From a virus, in IMG/VR virus record IMGVR_UViG_3300025652_000500, positions 1 to 25,012 of that record: a stretch of DNA of 25,012 nt. One strand, given 5' to 3'. Under the pieces are notes generated by a model. It saw only the letters and a list, made by a program, of their open reading frames with translations, was not told the DNA's origin and ran no database searches. Made by a program: the position numbers and the translations under genes. Shown one piece after another: positions 24,603-25,012 of this stretch (positions are counted from its first letter, which is position 1; every line of letters starts with the position of its first letter).

Positions 24603-25012
24603 TCAAATAGCCAGTTAACCAACTTACAAAACCATTCATATCGTTATTCACTTTCTGTGACACCGTAAACGTTTCTGTCTGATTGGTATTATATGTAACT
24701 GTTACAGTATATGATTTTGTTTTAAATGAGCTGTTATCAGTAACAAATTTTATAATGTCTTTGTTTGGTGGAACATTTCCAGTACCGCTCACTATAGTCG
24801 GAGTCTCTAGTAAATCACTAGAACCCTTTGTAACATAGTGCACTTGCTCATTAAATGCTGCATTATATTGACCACTTATTGTTGCGCCATTTATTGTGAT
24901 ACCAGAATCTACACCAGTTCCACTTATTACAACAGAATTAATTGTTTCAGCAATAGGAACTCCATCACCAGTAGCAGATATCGTTTGTGTAAAGGTGGTA
25001 TCTCTTGTAACA
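24595..25012 (-). CDS. Partial gene: C-terminal 138 residues of a beta-rich, probably virion, protein
   Basis: The reading frame is open from the stop at 24595-24597 to the window end, so the true start lies beyond 25012. A shorter reading from GTG at 24843 is possible, but the codons before it continue without a stop and read like the same protein (VPIAETINSVVISGTGVDSG, then NGATISGQYNAAFNE). The visible part has Thr/Gly-rich strands (SGTG twice), a hairpin SYTVTVTYNTNQTETFTVS (about residues 98-116) and a final helix MNGFVSWLTGYLNA. It is probably a hub, spike or tail structural protein given the PAAR gene two positions downstream; the family is not identified. Confidence 0.7.
   Translation of the reverse strand, partial: VTRDTTFTQTISATGDGVPIAETINSVVISGTGVDSGITINGATISGQYNAAFNEQVHYVTKGSSDLLETPTIVSGTGNVPPNKDIIKFVTDNSSFKTKSYTVTVTYNTNQTETFTVSQKVNNDMNGFVSWLTGYLNA

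Overview
The window is a late structural (tail, baseplate and fibre) block of a T4-like myovirus, most likely a marine one (cyanophage or relative). Every gene I accept lies on the minus strand, so transcription runs from high to low coordinates. The main evidence is the run PAAR tip protein, gp25, gp6, large wedge protein, gp8, plus a DUF4815-type protein and two fibre-like proteins built as marine T4-like phages build them. Most gene junctions are TAATG, TAGTG or TAGATG overlaps or gaps under 15 bases. I see no tRNA, insertion sequence, CRISPR array or integrase. Host and phage names cannot be read from this sequence.

Right part (23460-25012): the C-terminal end of a beta-rich protein that enters from beyond the window edge, a 64-residue unknown, and the PAAR spike tip. 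A perfect T4-type late promoter (TATAAATA) follows just after the PAAR stop. It reads into a 56-residue Hc1/histone-H1-like gene that is easy to miss because of its size, and then gp25.

Middle part (10061-23464): the baseplate wedge, namely gp6, a 1229-residue protein in the position of T4 gp7 carrying what looks like an inserted carbohydrate-binding-like beta-sandwich, an enlarged gp8, a 1967-residue DUF4815 protein, and a 73-residue coiled-coil protein.

Left part (1-9967): host-recognition appendages. A 1749-residue fibre carries about forty 12-residue repeats, four collagen-like tracts with lysine in nearly every Y position, and a C-terminal S74 intramolecular chaperone. A 1073-residue fibre-like protein, a 355-residue probable beta-sandwich protein and a 101-residue protein with a possible cysteine-less glutaredoxin-like fold follow. 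At the left edge are the first 14 codons of a gene with the INLDRR motif of glycosyltransferase family 25.

The most interesting reading is the combination of the lysine-patterned collagen tracts (about 54 Gly-X-Lys triplets) with a putative GT25 gene at the end of the same gene block. GT25 includes the enzymes that glycosylate hydroxylysine in animal collagen. A phage collagen-glycosylation system is therefore a testable hypothesis, but the GT25 gene is truncated and no lysyl hydroxylase is visible here.
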